A DNA stretch of 64,000 bases from Pseudomonadota bacterium (GCA_023436615.1 JAEZIO010000040.1:27799-91798), one strand, 5' to 3'. Positions 22,981 through 31,407 are shown, numbered from the stretch's first letter. Program-made: numbers and translations. The notes: generated by a model not told the origin, from the letters alone.

Positions 22981-25900
22981 CTGTGCACCGCGCCCGCGTC
23001 CCGAAGTTTACCGAGCGCGACCCCGCGCCCCGCGCCCACGAGCGACACTTCGAAGTCATCGTCCAAGCCGTCCTCGTCCATCGGCTCGCGAGCGAGCATG
23101 TCGCGCGCCTCACGCGCCGCGAGCGCCCAATCGTTCTTGCCGTGCCCGTCTTCGGTGATCGACCATTGCGACACATCGCCAAGCACCCGGATCGCCTCGA
23201 TGCCGTCCACGACCGCTCGCTTTGACGGCCCTCGCTGCCCCGGCAAGCGATACTCGACCTCGAAACCGAACCGCTCCTCGTGCAGCTTCTGGGCAAGCTC
23301 CGCCACTATCGGCTTCATCGAACGCCAGTCCTTCGAGATGCGGGGGTAGAGGCGTGGATATTCGTTCTGCGACAGCGGCACCGCCCCCGCTGACTCAAGC
23401 TCCACCCATTGCGGATCGAGACGGTGATGGGAGCGAACGGCATCAACTCGAAGCGGCAGCGGCGTTCCGTTGAGGATCGTCACTCTCGCCGGATGCCTGA
23501 CCAGCCGGGCACGGTGGACGGCCTGCATGATCTCACCCTCGCACGTCATCCAGCGAACGTCCTCGACGCGCGGATCAGGGTGGTAATCGGCATAACCAAA
23601 GCCTTCGCCGCGGCGCGCGACGGGGCGTTTCGGATACCAAGCTCCACGAATCTCCCGGATCGGTTCAGGATCGTCGCAGAAGATCGCGCGAGCCTCGGTC
23701 TCCATCTGGCGATGATGCGGCAGCGGGCGGCCATAGATGACAAGGTCGCGGCCCGAGAACGCGTTGAGGCCTTCAATCGCGCCGAAATGAGCGTCGGCCC
23801 CGATCTGCTCCTCAAGCTCTTTGTAGGTGATCAGCGCCTTGCCTTCAGCGGCCTCCTTCACGAAGGCGCGGATGTGCTCAGCGGCTTTGATCTTATCCTT
23901 GTCGTTCTCGCCCTTGCCGCCTTTCTCTGGCGGCGCACGGCGCTCCTCGGTTGAGCCATAGAGGCACTCGCTCTTGGATCCCTTGAGGTCTGATTGGATG
24001 ATCACAGCGCCGGGATGCGGCGCAGCCTCGATCTCGTGCCACTCATCCACGGGCAAAAACTGCTCCATGATCGGCCGGCGCATTGTGCCGGATAAGACGA
24101 GCACGTTGACGGCTGGCCGATCCTTCTCCTTGTCCCACGGAATGCCCTTAAGCGGCGATTTCCAAGCCAAGCTCAATCGCACGGGCCGGTCCTTCTCGGA
24201 GATCACACGGATGCGATTGAGGGAGCCTTTCTCCATGCAGTCACGCAGCCGCCGCCACACGGAGGCGTAGCGAAACCAACCCTCCTCGAAGTCACCGAGC
24301 GCTTTCGACGTGGCTTCCGGTGACATGTCCGGCGTGACCGTGACCTTCGGCGCAAGCTCCTCCTCGGCCTTAATCAGCAACCGGCAAACGTCCGGAGTGA
24401 AGCCAGCAGCAGCGAGGCGGTCGAGGGTCAGACCTTGCTTGAGCACGGCAGCGAACGCCAAGACCCACGGATAGGCCTCATCGTTCACGCGCGGCGCAAT
24501 TAGCTCTGCGATCTCGATGGTCTGCTCATGCGTCAGTCGTGAGACGAACGAACCCTCGTCGATGATCACGAAGTCCGTTGGACGGTAGGCATGGTGCCCC
24601 TCCGCCCTGACCATCAGGGATAAGTAGTTGTGCGCCCGGATGCGCATCGGAATGGCGTGCGTCTCGTCGCGCTGCCATTGCCAACGGCAGTGTGCATAGT
24701 GCTCGCACATTACGCCGTCAGCATTCCGGCACAGCGATTCCGCGACGTTCAGGCCGAAGCCTTGGAGCTTGCCCGCAGAATCAGCCTTGATGCAGATCGG
24801 CTCACCGTCGATCTCCTGCCCGCGCCCATATTCGAAGAAGGCCTCGAACCCGAGCTTGCCAGCGGTCTCTAGCGCCTCCTCGCCCATCTGCCTCGTCGGC
24901 ACGTAGTAGTCGAAGTTGTGATGCCCGAGCGGGTTGTGATCGGTTCGGCGGTAATGCTCCATCTCGGCTTGTCGGAGGGCTTCGAACGTCTTCCCAACGC
25001 CCATCGTCACTGACACGAAGATGCAACGAGGATCGTCCGACTGCATTGCCGCTGAAATGATCTGCTTAAGCTGAACCTGCGCTCGATCGAGCGGGATAGA
25101 GCGGTCGGGATTGGGGATCGCTAAGACTGTTCGCTGCTCTGGTGGCGGTCGCGCGTCCTTCGCGCGGCGGTTCACGAAGTCGCCGTACTGCTTCCGCTCG
25201 TATGGGGTCGCGCCCGCGTTGCGCAGCATCTCGCGCCACAAGTCGAGGCGCTTCTGTTCGTCCGCCCAGTTCTCCTCGCCCATGAAGGCGCGCAGCCAGC
25301 CGATAGCGTTGAGGGCGTGGATCGAGTGATCCTGATCGCCGCCGTCCTTTCCGAAGCCGACGAGGCGCGGAAGCTCTGCAAACTTGGTCCGTCCGGAGCC
25401 GACGACGATCTCGACTAGCTCGGGCAACGCGTCGAGCGTCACGGGAGCATCGTCGCCTTCAACGATGAACACTCGCTCCGCGTGAGGATCGCCAAGGTCG
25501 AGGAGGCGCGGTCGGGAGGAGAACAGCAGGTCTGAGGGCGTGTAGATCGAGGAGTCGATGTATTTCGCGGCCTTGCCGTCAAACGCGGTCAGTTGGTCGT
25601 TGTAGTAGCGAGCATAGGCGACAAGCTCGCTCGACCGCAGCGGGCGAGGCAAGCGGCAGACAACGCGGCAGCGCAGCCCTGGCTTGAGCCCCGCCGACTG
25701 CGAATAGGCGAAGACGTACCGGCGTCCGCGTAAGAACGGCAGGCACCGCTCAATCGTCGCGCGGTGATCATCGTCCGTGGGAACGCCGTCGAGGTCGATG
25801 AACCAGAACTCGGTCGGCATGTCGGCAAAAGTTGCGCTGTTGCGCTCGCCGTCCGCAGCAAGCGGGCGGCCCATGACGATTGCGCGGTGCGGATCGTCGG

Positions 25901-26066
25901 CAAGCCGACGGAGCAGATCGGCTACGGCTTCGAGGGAACGCGCGTCCTGCTGCTCGAACGAGAACTTGGTCCCCGGACTGAACAGGTCCTTGCGCTCGAT
26001 CACCTGACCGTCGCTTAGCTCGAACGTCTTCCTAAGTTCGTTCTCGGATTGTGCGATGTAGATCAT
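22956..26066 (-). CDS. Bifunctional DNA primase-helicase (AEP primase plus helicase domain)
   Basis: A 1036-aa replication protein. Residues about 60-200 look like an archaeo-eukaryotic primase/PrimPol: FWFIDLDG (catalytic Asp91, Asp93), a basic RCRVVCRLPRPL and KYIDSSIYTPSDLLFSSRPR (third acidic position). A helicase follows, with Walker A TMGVGKTFEAL (about 355-360), Walker B FVIIDEGSF, then FGAIEGLNAF and the arginine-finger segment IMQAVHRARLVR. It probably starts and unwinds DNA for element replication, like the large replication proteins of phage satellites and some plasmids. The leftward gene has its own intergenic region of 129 bp that includes a terminator. Confidence 0.8.
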   Translation of the reverse strand: MIYIAQSENELRKTFELSDGQVIERKDLFSPGTKFSFEQQDARSLEAVADLLRRLADDPHRAIVMGRPLAADGERNSATFADMPTEFWFIDLDGVPTDDDHRATIERCLPFLRGRRYVFAYSQSAGLKPGLRCRVVCRLPRPLRSSELVAYARYYNDQLTAFDGKAAKYIDSSIYTPSDLLFSSRPRLLDLGDPHAERVFIVEGDDAPVTLDALPELVEIVVGSGRTKFAELPRLVGFGKDGGDQDHSIHALNAIGWLRAFMGEENWADEQKRLDLWREMLRNAGATPYERKQYGDFVNRRAKDARPPPEQRTVLAIPNPDRSIPLDRAQVQLKQIISAAMQSDDPRCIFVSVTMGVGKTFEALRQAEMEHYRRTDHNPLGHHNFDYYVPTRQMGEEALETAGKLGFEAFFEYGRGQEIDGEPICIKADSAGKLQGFGLNVAESLCRNADGVMCEHYAHCRWQWQRDETHAIPMRIRAHNYLSLMVRAEGHHAYRPTDFVIIDEGSFVSRLTHEQTIEIAELIAPRVNDEAYPWVLAFAAVLKQGLTLDRLAAAGFTPDVCRLLIKAEEELAPKVTVTPDMSPEATSKALGDFEEGWFRYASVWRRLRDCMEKGSLNRIRVISEKDRPVRLSLAWKSPLKGIPWDKEKDRPAVNVLVLSGTMRRPIMEQFLPVDEWHEIEAAPHPGAVIIQSDLKGSKSECLYGSTEERRAPPEKGGKGENDKDKIKAAEHIRAFVKEAAEGKALITYKELEEQIGADAHFGAIEGLNAFSGRDLVIYGRPLPHHRQMETEARAIFCDDPEPIREIRGAWYPKRPVARRGEGFGYADYHPDPRVEDVRWMTCEGEIMQAVHRARLVRHPARVTILNGTPLPLRVDAVRSHHRLDPQWVELESAGAVPLSQNEYPRLYPRISKDWRSMKPIVAELAQKLHEERFGFEVEYRLPGQRGPSKRAVVDGIEAIRVLGDVSQWSITEDGHGKNDWALAAREARDMLAREPMDEDGLDDDFEVSLVGAGRGVALGKLRDAGAVHRNLWGAST

Positions 26067-26163
26067 GCCACATCGCGGCGGTGCCTACGTCTTCCGTTGT
26101 CCCGAGCTATCAATCGCTTATGATTGCGGAGTGTTCGCGGGCAGTTGAACACTGGGACTTCGG

Positions 26164-26200
26164 AGAGGCGCGGTAGGCAACGACCGCGCCTCTTCTTATT
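26164..26200 (+). terminator. Strong intrinsic terminator between alpA and primase genes
   Basis: AGAGGCGCGGT (26164-26174) pairs perfectly with ACCGCGCCTCT (26183-26193) over an 8-nt loop, and TCTTATTT follows on the plus strand. It lies directly after the alpA-like stop codon on the opposite strand. It should isolate alpA from the primase gene and may work in both directions. Confidence 0.75.
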
Positions 26201-26381
26201 TGTCGACCCTGAACTGGCGAAACCAGCCCAGCAGATCATCGCGGTCGTATTTCACGATTCTCGATGTGACCCTCAGGTATGGGGGACCATCGCCCTTTTT
26301 GCGCGCGACGAAGAACCACTCCGGAGAGAGGCCCGTGAGGTCGGCGGCTTCGGCAGTCGAAAGTAGTGCTCGTGCAGTCAT
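26196..26381 (-). CDS. AlpA-like helix-turn-helix regulator/excisionase
   Basis: A 61-aa MerR/excisionase-fold protein. It shows STAEAADLTGLSPEWFFVAR (helix-turn-helix), GPPYLRVTSRIVKYDRDDL (the wing and following strand) and a final WFRQF helix. The AlpA/Xis family controls excision and early transcription in P4-type satellites and many islands. It lies between the primase-helicase and the integrase, as in those elements. Confidence 0.8.
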   Translation of the reverse strand: MTARALLSTAEAADLTGLSPEWFFVARKKGDGPPYLRVTSRIVKYDRDDLLGWFRQFRVDK

Positions 26382-26447
26382 GTCTCACCTGTTTGGATGA
26401 GCCATGGCTGCGCGGTCCTCCGGCTTCGGCGTTGCCCGTAACAGCGA

Positions 26448-27725
26448 TCAAGCCGCTGCCCGGTCACAACTGCTCCCGCGAGTGCGGGCAACCCGGTCGG
26501 TCACACCAATGGTGTGAGTCGCAGCCTCGCCTCTAGGCCCGTTCATCCCTGAGGCGGGGCGTGGTGCGGTGGATGATATGCGCCGTAATGCGACGTTGGC
26601 AAGAAAGGTTTTAGGCGGAACGCCGCACAGTTCCAAAATCTTCCTCGAGATCGCATCCGAGGCCGAGTGCTCGCCGAGGTCGTCGAAGTAGTGCTGCACC
26701 ATGGACTGCTGCACCACGTCGCCCTTGAGGAAGGCGATCATATACTCGGGCAAGTGGCAGCGACCGGCTGCCGTGACGAACAGGTGGCGCATGTCGTGCT
26801 GCCGCCCGGTCGGAAGCGTGTCCAAGTGGTCAATCGGGCCGGGGCGCTTGAACGACGGGAAGCAGTAGGTCTTATCGAGACCCCGAAGCTGCTTGAACAG
26901 CGCAACGGCAATCGTGGACAGCGGCAACGTCCGTGCGCGACCGTTCTTCATCTTGGCGAGGTGAACCGTGCGCGTCTCAAGGTTCACGTCATCCCAAGTG
27001 AGCGTCCGCAGATTCGAGGAGCGGATGCCCGTATGCCAGAGCAGCAGCCACGCGATGCGCCGAACAGGATTGTCGAGTTCGAGCACGTTCTTGAGGTGCG
27101 CCGCCCAATCGTTTCCCGTCTTCGCGAAGCGCTTATGCTCCTTGTGGTAATCGACGATCAGCGCGGGTGAGCGGATCGAGGGGTCGTGCTTCTGCGCGTA
27201 CTTGTAGAGCTGCCGCATGATCCGCGTGAACTTGTTCGCGGCGTAGGGCTTGTCGCTCATGGCAAGAAACCGCTCCTCGAAGTCGTGAGTGGTGATCTTG
27301 TGCAGCGGACGGTCGAGCCAGCCGTCAGCATGGACGCGGAGAATGTCGCGATAGTCCTGCGCGCTGCGCGTCCCGAGACGTCCGGTCGCTGATCGAGCGC
27401 GGATATAGGCGTCGAGCGTCGATTGCAGTGTGACGGCTGCGCGCTCCTTCTTCTCGGCCACCGGGTCAGCGCCGTTCTCCACGATCTGTTTAAACAGTTC
27501 GCCCGCCTTGATCTTGGCGTTGGCGTAGCTCGTCGCGGGGTAGCGCCCGAGCTTGATCGTCAGAACCTGCTTCGTGTCAGGATGGCGCTTCGTGTAGTAG
27601 AAGGTCTTCGATTTCTTCCCTACAGCGAGACGGAGGCCGTCATATGCGGCATCGGAGTACCAAACGATTTTCTCGGTCGGAGTAATGCGCGTGATCGCAG
27701 CATCAGAGAACTTGATTTCCGGCAT
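26448..27725 (-). CDS. int: Tyrosine site-specific integrase
   Basis: A 425-aa P4-type integrase. An N-terminal DUF4102-like domain (YYTKRHPDTKQVLTIKLGRY) is followed by a core-binding SAM-like domain (about 100-200) and the catalytic domain. Active-site residues are Arg235 (HTGIRSSNLR), Lys258/260, His310-x-x-Arg313 (RQHDMRHLF), Lys334 in the His/Trp position and Tyr346 (MVQHYFDDL). The last 40 residues after the usual end are low-complexity. Its 5' end faces attR, 130 bp away. It should catalyse recombination at the tRNA-Thr anticodon arm. Confidence 0.95.
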   Translation of the reverse strand: MPEIKFSDAAITRITPTEKIVWYSDAAYDGLRLAVGKKSKTFYYTKRHPDTKQVLTIKLGRYPATSYANAKIKAGELFKQIVENGADPVAEKKERAAVTLQSTLDAYIRARSATGRLGTRSAQDYRDILRVHADGWLDRPLHKITTHDFEERFLAMSDKPYAANKFTRIMRQLYKYAQKHDPSIRSPALIVDYHKEHKRFAKTGNDWAAHLKNVLELDNPVRRIAWLLLWHTGIRSSNLRTLTWDDVNLETRTVHLAKMKNGRARTLPLSTIAVALFKQLRGLDKTYCFPSFKRPGPIDHLDTLPTGRQHDMRHLFVTAAGRCHLPEYMIAFLKGDVVQQSMVQHYFDDLGEHSASDAISRKILELCGVPPKTFLANVALRRISSTAPRPASGMNGPRGEAATHTIGVTDRVARTRGSSCDRAAA

Positions 27726-27728
27726 GGC

Positions 27729-27748
27729 TTTTCAACATCCTTTTCAAC
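27729..27748 (+). repeat. Paired TTTCAAC repeat, right end of element
   Basis: TTTCAAC occurs at 27730 and 27742, 12 bp apart, immediately before the integrase start codon and about 110 bp from attR. It matches the pairs at 12154 and 22758. Besides an arm-site role it could let the integrase or AlpA repress int. Confidence 0.55.
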
Positions 27749-27854
27749 ATTGCCATGCGCCAACATAAGATCTGCTACGGTTATTCTCCAACCGGACTTT
27801 AGGTGTTACCGATGAAATACAATGAGATACGATGAGGATTGTCTCATCCCGGGC

Positions 27855-27901
27855 CATTCGTAATGATGGGGTCGTGGGTTCGAGTCCCCCAAGCGGCACC
27901 A
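27855..27901 (+). pseudogene. 3' half of the disrupted tRNA-Thr(CGT) gene (attR side)
   Basis: From the shared CATTCGTAATG (27855-27865) the sequence continues through the anticodon 3' stem ATG, variable loop, T-arm, AAGCGGC acceptor strand and CCA. It completes the fragment at 12053-12092. In the T stem GTGGG faces CCCCC, leaving one T-C mismatch, which may be drift after the gene was broken or an original feature. A short hairpin, GATGAG/CTCATC (27831-27848), lies on the element side of the junction. Confidence 0.9.
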
Positions 27902-27995
27902 CTCTCTTCACGCCCCCGGAGCGGGAAGCGACAGGGGAGAACCTGTTCCCCAAGCTGGGCAGGAAAAACCGGCCGAAATACATGATCGCCCCCGC

Positions 27996-28751
27996 TCAGC
28001 GCGCGAGCCAGCCGCCGTCCACGACGAGCAACTGTCCCTGACAATAGTCGGAAGCACGCGACGCCAGGAAGACGGCTGCACCACCAAGATCCCCGGGGTT
28101 TCCCCAGCGACCCGCGGGAATGCGCTCGATGATTTGCCGGTTCCGGACTTCGTCGGCCCGCAGCGCCGAAGTATTGTCGGTGGCAATGTAGCCGGGCGCG
28201 ATCGCATTCACATTCAGCCCCTTGGGCGCCCATTCATTGGCAAGCAGGCGGGTGAGACCCGCGATGCCGCTTTTCGACGCGGTATAGGCCGGCACCCTTA
28301 TGCCACCCTGGAAACTAAGCAGGGATGCAATGTTGATGATCTTGCCGCGACCTTGGCGCACCATATGTCGGGCGGCAGCCTGACAGAGGAAGAAGACTGA
28401 TTTCAGGTTGGTGTCGATGACGGCATCCCAGTCCTCCTCGGTGTAGTCGAGCGCGTCGGCCCGGCGGATGATGCCGGCATTGTTGACCAGGATATCCAGT
28501 CGACCGAATCGTTCGAAAGCCTCCGCGACGATGTGCTCCACCGGCTCGATCGTCGAGAGATCGGCGACAATAGTCTCCGCCCTCCGCCCAAGCGCCCGGA
28601 CCTTTTCAACGGTCTGCTCGGCCGGTGTCCGGCCGACGGCTGCAATATCGGCACCGGCTTCGGCGAGCGCGATAGCGACTGCCTGGCCGATGCCGGTACG
28701 CGCGCCGGTGACAATTGCCACGTTGTCACTGAGGTCAAACAAGCGACTCAT
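27996..28751 (-). CDS. kduD: 2-dehydro-3-deoxy-D-gluconate 5-dehydrogenase KduD
   Basis: A 251-aa SDR enzyme that interconverts 2,5-diketo-3-deoxygluconate and 2-keto-3-deoxygluconate (KDG) with NAD(H). It has TGARTGIGQAVA, NNAGIIRRADALDY, the Ser in NIASLLSFQGG and YTASKSG. The IIRRADALDY and LSFQGGI segments are typical of KduD among SDRs. The start at 28751 overlaps the kduI stop as ATGA. With KduI it channels unsaturated uronic acids released by lyases into KDG. Confidence 0.93.
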   Translation of the reverse strand: MSRLFDLSDNVAIVTGARTGIGQAVAIALAEAGADIAAVGRTPAEQTVEKVRALGRRAETIVADLSTIEPVEHIVAEAFERFGRLDILVNNAGIIRRADALDYTEEDWDAVIDTNLKSVFFLCQAAARHMVRQGRGKIINIASLLSFQGGIRVPAYTASKSGIAGLTRLLANEWAPKGLNVNAIAPGYIATDNTSALRADEVRNRQIIERIPAGRWGNPGDLGGAAVFLASRASDYCQGQLLVVDGGWLAR

Positions 28752-29584
28752 GCCAGCTGGCAAATGTCGAGGACGTTCATGTCCGAATAGTCCTGGTTCT
28801 CCCCCGCCATCGCCCAGATGAACGCATAAGCGTGGGTGCCCACGCCCATGTGGATGGACCAGGGTGGGGAAATCACAGCTTCCTCATTCGCCATCACGAT
28901 GTGCCGCGTGGCTTCGCCTTCGCCCATGAAGTGCATCACCCGGCCGGTCTCTTCGAGACGGAAGTAAAGATAAATTTCGCTCCGCCGCTCGTGGATGTGC
29001 GGAGGCATCGTGTTCCATACTGAGCCAGGCTTCAGGATCGTGAGGCCCACGACCAGCTGAGCGCTGTCGCACACTCCGGGAATAACGAGCTGATGGATCG
29101 TGCGGTCGTTGGATTCTTCAAGGCTGCCGCGTTCGAGAACATTGGCATCGGCGATGCTGAGCTTGCGCGTTGTGAACGCCTTATGTGCCGGACAGGAGGC
29201 CAGATAGAAGCGGGCGCCGGGGCCCGAAAATATGACGTCCTTCGCGCCCATGGTAACGTAAAGAGAATCGAGTTCGCCAAGGTCGAACCGCTCGCCGTCG
29301 ACCGTCACCGCGCCGGCCGACGTCCCCACGTTGACGACTGCGAGCTCGCGCCGCTCGAGAAACGGATGACCCGCGGCCGAGGGCGGTTCAGTCTGGTCAG
29401 GAAGGCGTATCTCTGAGCCGGAGACGACAACGCCGCCGATCACAAAGCGATCGGCATGGGTGTAATTGAGCACGCACTCGCCGTCGCGGAACAGTCCCTG
29501 TATCAGATAGCGGTCGCGTAGTTCCTCGTTGGAGACGCACTCCATCATGTCGGGGTGCGTCGCGTAATACGTGCGCTTGAACAT
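28748..29584 (-). CDS. kduI: 5-dehydro-4-deoxy-D-glucuronate isomerase KduI
   Basis: A 278-aa cupin isomerase acting on 4-deoxy-L-threo-5-hexosulose uronate, the spontaneous form of unsaturated uronates. It shows the family N-terminus RTYYATHPDMMECVSNEELR and the metal-site motif MPPHIHERRSEIYLYF, plus SPPWSIHMGVGT near the C-terminus. Length is normal. It lies between the exported sulfatase gene and kduD in one leftward operon, linking desulfation to unsaturated-uronate use. Confidence 0.96.
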   Translation of the reverse strand: MFKRTYYATHPDMMECVSNEELRDRYLIQGLFRDGECVLNYTHADRFVIGGVVVSGSEIRLPDQTEPPSAAGHPFLERRELAVVNVGTSAGAVTVDGERFDLGELDSLYVTMGAKDVIFSGPGARFYLASCPAHKAFTTRKLSIADANVLERGSLEESNDRTIHQLVIPGVCDSAQLVVGLTILKPGSVWNTMPPHIHERRSEIYLYFRLEETGRVMHFMGEGEATRHIVMANEEAVISPPWSIHMGVGTHAYAFIWAMAGENQDYSDMNVLDICQLA

Positions 29585-29596
29585 AAATCCTTCCTG

Positions 29597-31234
29597 CTAA
29601 TTCGGCTTCTTGCTGACCTCGGCCAGCCAAAGGTCATACTCGCGGGCAAGCCGCGCCACGATGTCGGGGCGTTGCGCCGCGAGGTCGTGCGTCTCGGTGC
29701 GGTCGGTGGCGAGATTGTACAGCTGCCAGCGGCCGGCTTCCGCCGGGCCTTCGGTGACGCGCGACACGAGCTTCCAGTCACCGTCGCGAACGGACCGGCT
29801 GAACTGCCAGAGATTGAAGATCGGGCGCGGTCGCGGGACTTCCCGCTGCCCTTCGAACAGCGGCAGCAGGCTGACGCCGGGGAGCGCTGGGGTCCGGCCG
29901 GTCGCATCGGCAACCGGGATGTAGGACAGCCCGGCGAGGGCGAGAAGGGTGGGGTGGATGTCGATCAGGTTGGACGGCGCGTCGACCCGGCGGTTTGTCT
30001 TTCCCAGCCCGCGCGGCCAGTGCACGATCATCGGCGACGCCGTACCGCCCTGAAAGCTATCGTTCTTCCAGTAGCGGAACGGGGTATTCGATACTTCAGC
30101 CCAGTCCCCACCCAGGCTCGCCCAGCGCCCGACCGATCCGACCGGATATTGCGCGCCGATTTCGTGGCCCTTCTTAAGCACCAGCTCGGCCGAGCTGCCG
30201 TTGTCCGACATGAACAGAATCAGCGTGTTGTCGAGGGCGTTGTTCTTCTCGAGGAACGCGATGATGCGGCCGATTTGTGCATCGAGCCGGTGGATCATTG
30301 CGGCATAGATCTCCATGCGCACGGCCTGGTCCGCCCGTTCGGCGGACGTCATCTTGTCCCAGTCGCGGTGCATCGATGAGGGTCGTGGATAGCGCGCGTC
30401 GATCAATCCCAGTCGCCGGAGATTCGCCCAGCGCTGATTGGCCGCCCGCGCATAGCCTCGATCATATTTTCCCCGGAACAGCGCGCGCTCTTCCTCGGGC
30501 GCCATGAGCGGGTCATGCGGGGCGTTATAGGCGAGGTAGAGCAGATAGGGCGCTGGATCGGCGATCGCCTCGCGCAGATAAGCGAGCGACCAGTCGGTGA
30601 AGGCATCGGTTGCGTAGAATTTCGGGTTGTCGGGCATGAAGCCCTTCACGCAATTCTTTTCAAAGCACCAAACCCGGGCATCTTTTTCCTTGCGCGCCGG
30701 CTCCGGTTCACCGGGGCGGGCCTGCGCGCTCGGGTTGAAATAATTCACCGCGCCGTCGCGAAGCCCAATATAATGATCGAAGCCGCGCTCGATCGGATTT
30801 TCGATGCCGTGGTGCTTGCCCACCATATAGGTGCGATAGCCGGCGCGCCGCAGCGATTCCGCGAAGGTCGTGCCCCCGACCATGCGCGTATTGGAGCTTT
30901 TGTCCTTGCCGACCTGCTGTGCGTAGAGGCCGGTCATCAGCGATGCGCGCGACGGGAAGCATTTCGACGTGTTCGTGAACTGGGTGAACTGCAATCCCTC
31001 GCGTGCCAGCCGGTCGATGTTGGGCGTGGGAATCTCCGAGCCATAAGCCCCGAGATCCGACCAGCCCATGTCGTCCGCGAGAATGATGATGATGTTAGGC
31101 CTGCTTCCCGCAAGCGGCGCCTTCGATTCGGATGTGGGTCGGCTATCGGCCACGGCAGCCGGCCGGCGGTCATCGGCGCAAGCTGACAACAAGGCGATCA
31201 GCAAGCCGGCCAATAGTCCAGCACGTCGACTCAT
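29597..31234 (-). CDS. Exported sulfatase (lipoprotein), formylglycine type
   Basis: A 545-aa family S1 sulfatase. The N-terminus is a lipoprotein signal with lipobox LLSAC (Cys19). The mature part has NIIIILADDMGWSDLGAYG (metal Asp residues) and KCFPSRASLMTG, where Cys92 is the residue converted to formylglycine. GKHHGIENP follows, and FMSDNGSSAE supplies further metal ligands. It removes sulfate esters from the glycan in the periplasm or on the envelope. It is first in the operon with kduI and kduD, 12 bp upstream. Activation would need the formylglycine-generating enzyme at 39422. Confidence 0.92.
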   Translation of the reverse strand: MSRRAGLLAGLLIALLSACADDRRPAAVADSRPTSESKAPLAGSRPNIIIILADDMGWSDLGAYGSEIPTPNIDRLAREGLQFTQFTNTSKCFPSRASLMTGLYAQQVGKDKSSNTRMVGGTTFAESLRRAGYRTYMVGKHHGIENPIERGFDHYIGLRDGAVNYFNPSAQARPGEPEPARKEKDARVWCFEKNCVKGFMPDNPKFYATDAFTDWSLAYLREAIADPAPYLLYLAYNAPHDPLMAPEEERALFRGKYDRGYARAANQRWANLRRLGLIDARYPRPSSMHRDWDKMTSAERADQAVRMEIYAAMIHRLDAQIGRIIAFLEKNNALDNTLILFMSDNGSSAELVLKKGHEIGAQYPVGSVGRWASLGGDWAEVSNTPFRYWKNDSFQGGTASPMIVHWPRGLGKTNRRVDAPSNLIDIHPTLLALAGLSYIPVADATGRTPALPGVSLLPLFEGQREVPRPRPIFNLWQFSRSVRDGDWKLVSRVTEGPAEAGRWQLYNLATDRTETHDLAAQRPDIVARLAREYDLWLAEVSKKPN

Positions 31235-31379
31235 GACCGTTAAACCCTCCGAGATTGGCTAGCATCAGGTCTGGCCAATTTCCGTTCTTCATCGTCTTAC
31301 GCAGTCGTTGCAGAAGTCGCAAACCCTGTTGCTTCGCGGCAATCGCGCTGCTGGGTTGATCGGCGGTGACTATCCCTTT

Positions 31380-31394
31380 ATTGGTATTACCAAT
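31380..31394 (+). promoter_or_regulatory. Perfect FadR/UxuR-type operator before the GH105 gene
   Basis: ATTGGTATTACCAAT is a perfect inverted repeat and an exact match to TTGGT-N3-ACCAA, the site class of GntR/FadR-family hexuronate repressors. It ends 13 bp before the GH105 start codon, in the 173-bp region shared with the divergent sulfatase-kduI-kduD operon. A degenerate copy (GGTCTGGCCAA) lies at 31268-31278 near the sulfatase start. Confidence 0.75.
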
Positions 31395-31407
31395 GTTGGG
31401 GGGATGA

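Larger units (their letters stand above)
12082..27865. mobile_element. 15.8 kb satellite-like integrative element in tRNA-Thr(CGT)
   Basis: It is bounded by an 11-bp direct repeat, CATTCGTAATG, at 12082-12092 and 27855-27865. These are the two halves of a split tRNA-Thr(CGT) anticodon arm. The contents are a tyrosine integrase and AlpA-like gene at the right end, a primase-helicase, small hypotheticals, a terminase small-subunit candidate with a two-gene large subunit, a methyltransferase / restriction candidate / Vsr operon, YfbU, an acetyltransferase and a complete tRNA-Thr at the left end. No capsid, portal, tail or lysis gene is recognisable. The set resembles phage satellites (int, alpA, primase, terminase) more than an integrative conjugative element. 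A decayed prophage is the alternative. Confidence 0.88.

Noticed and set aside
12082..27865. Integrative conjugative element
   Set aside because: No relaxase, type IV secretion or coupling-protein gene is visible; terminase and primase-helicase point to phage-type transfer.
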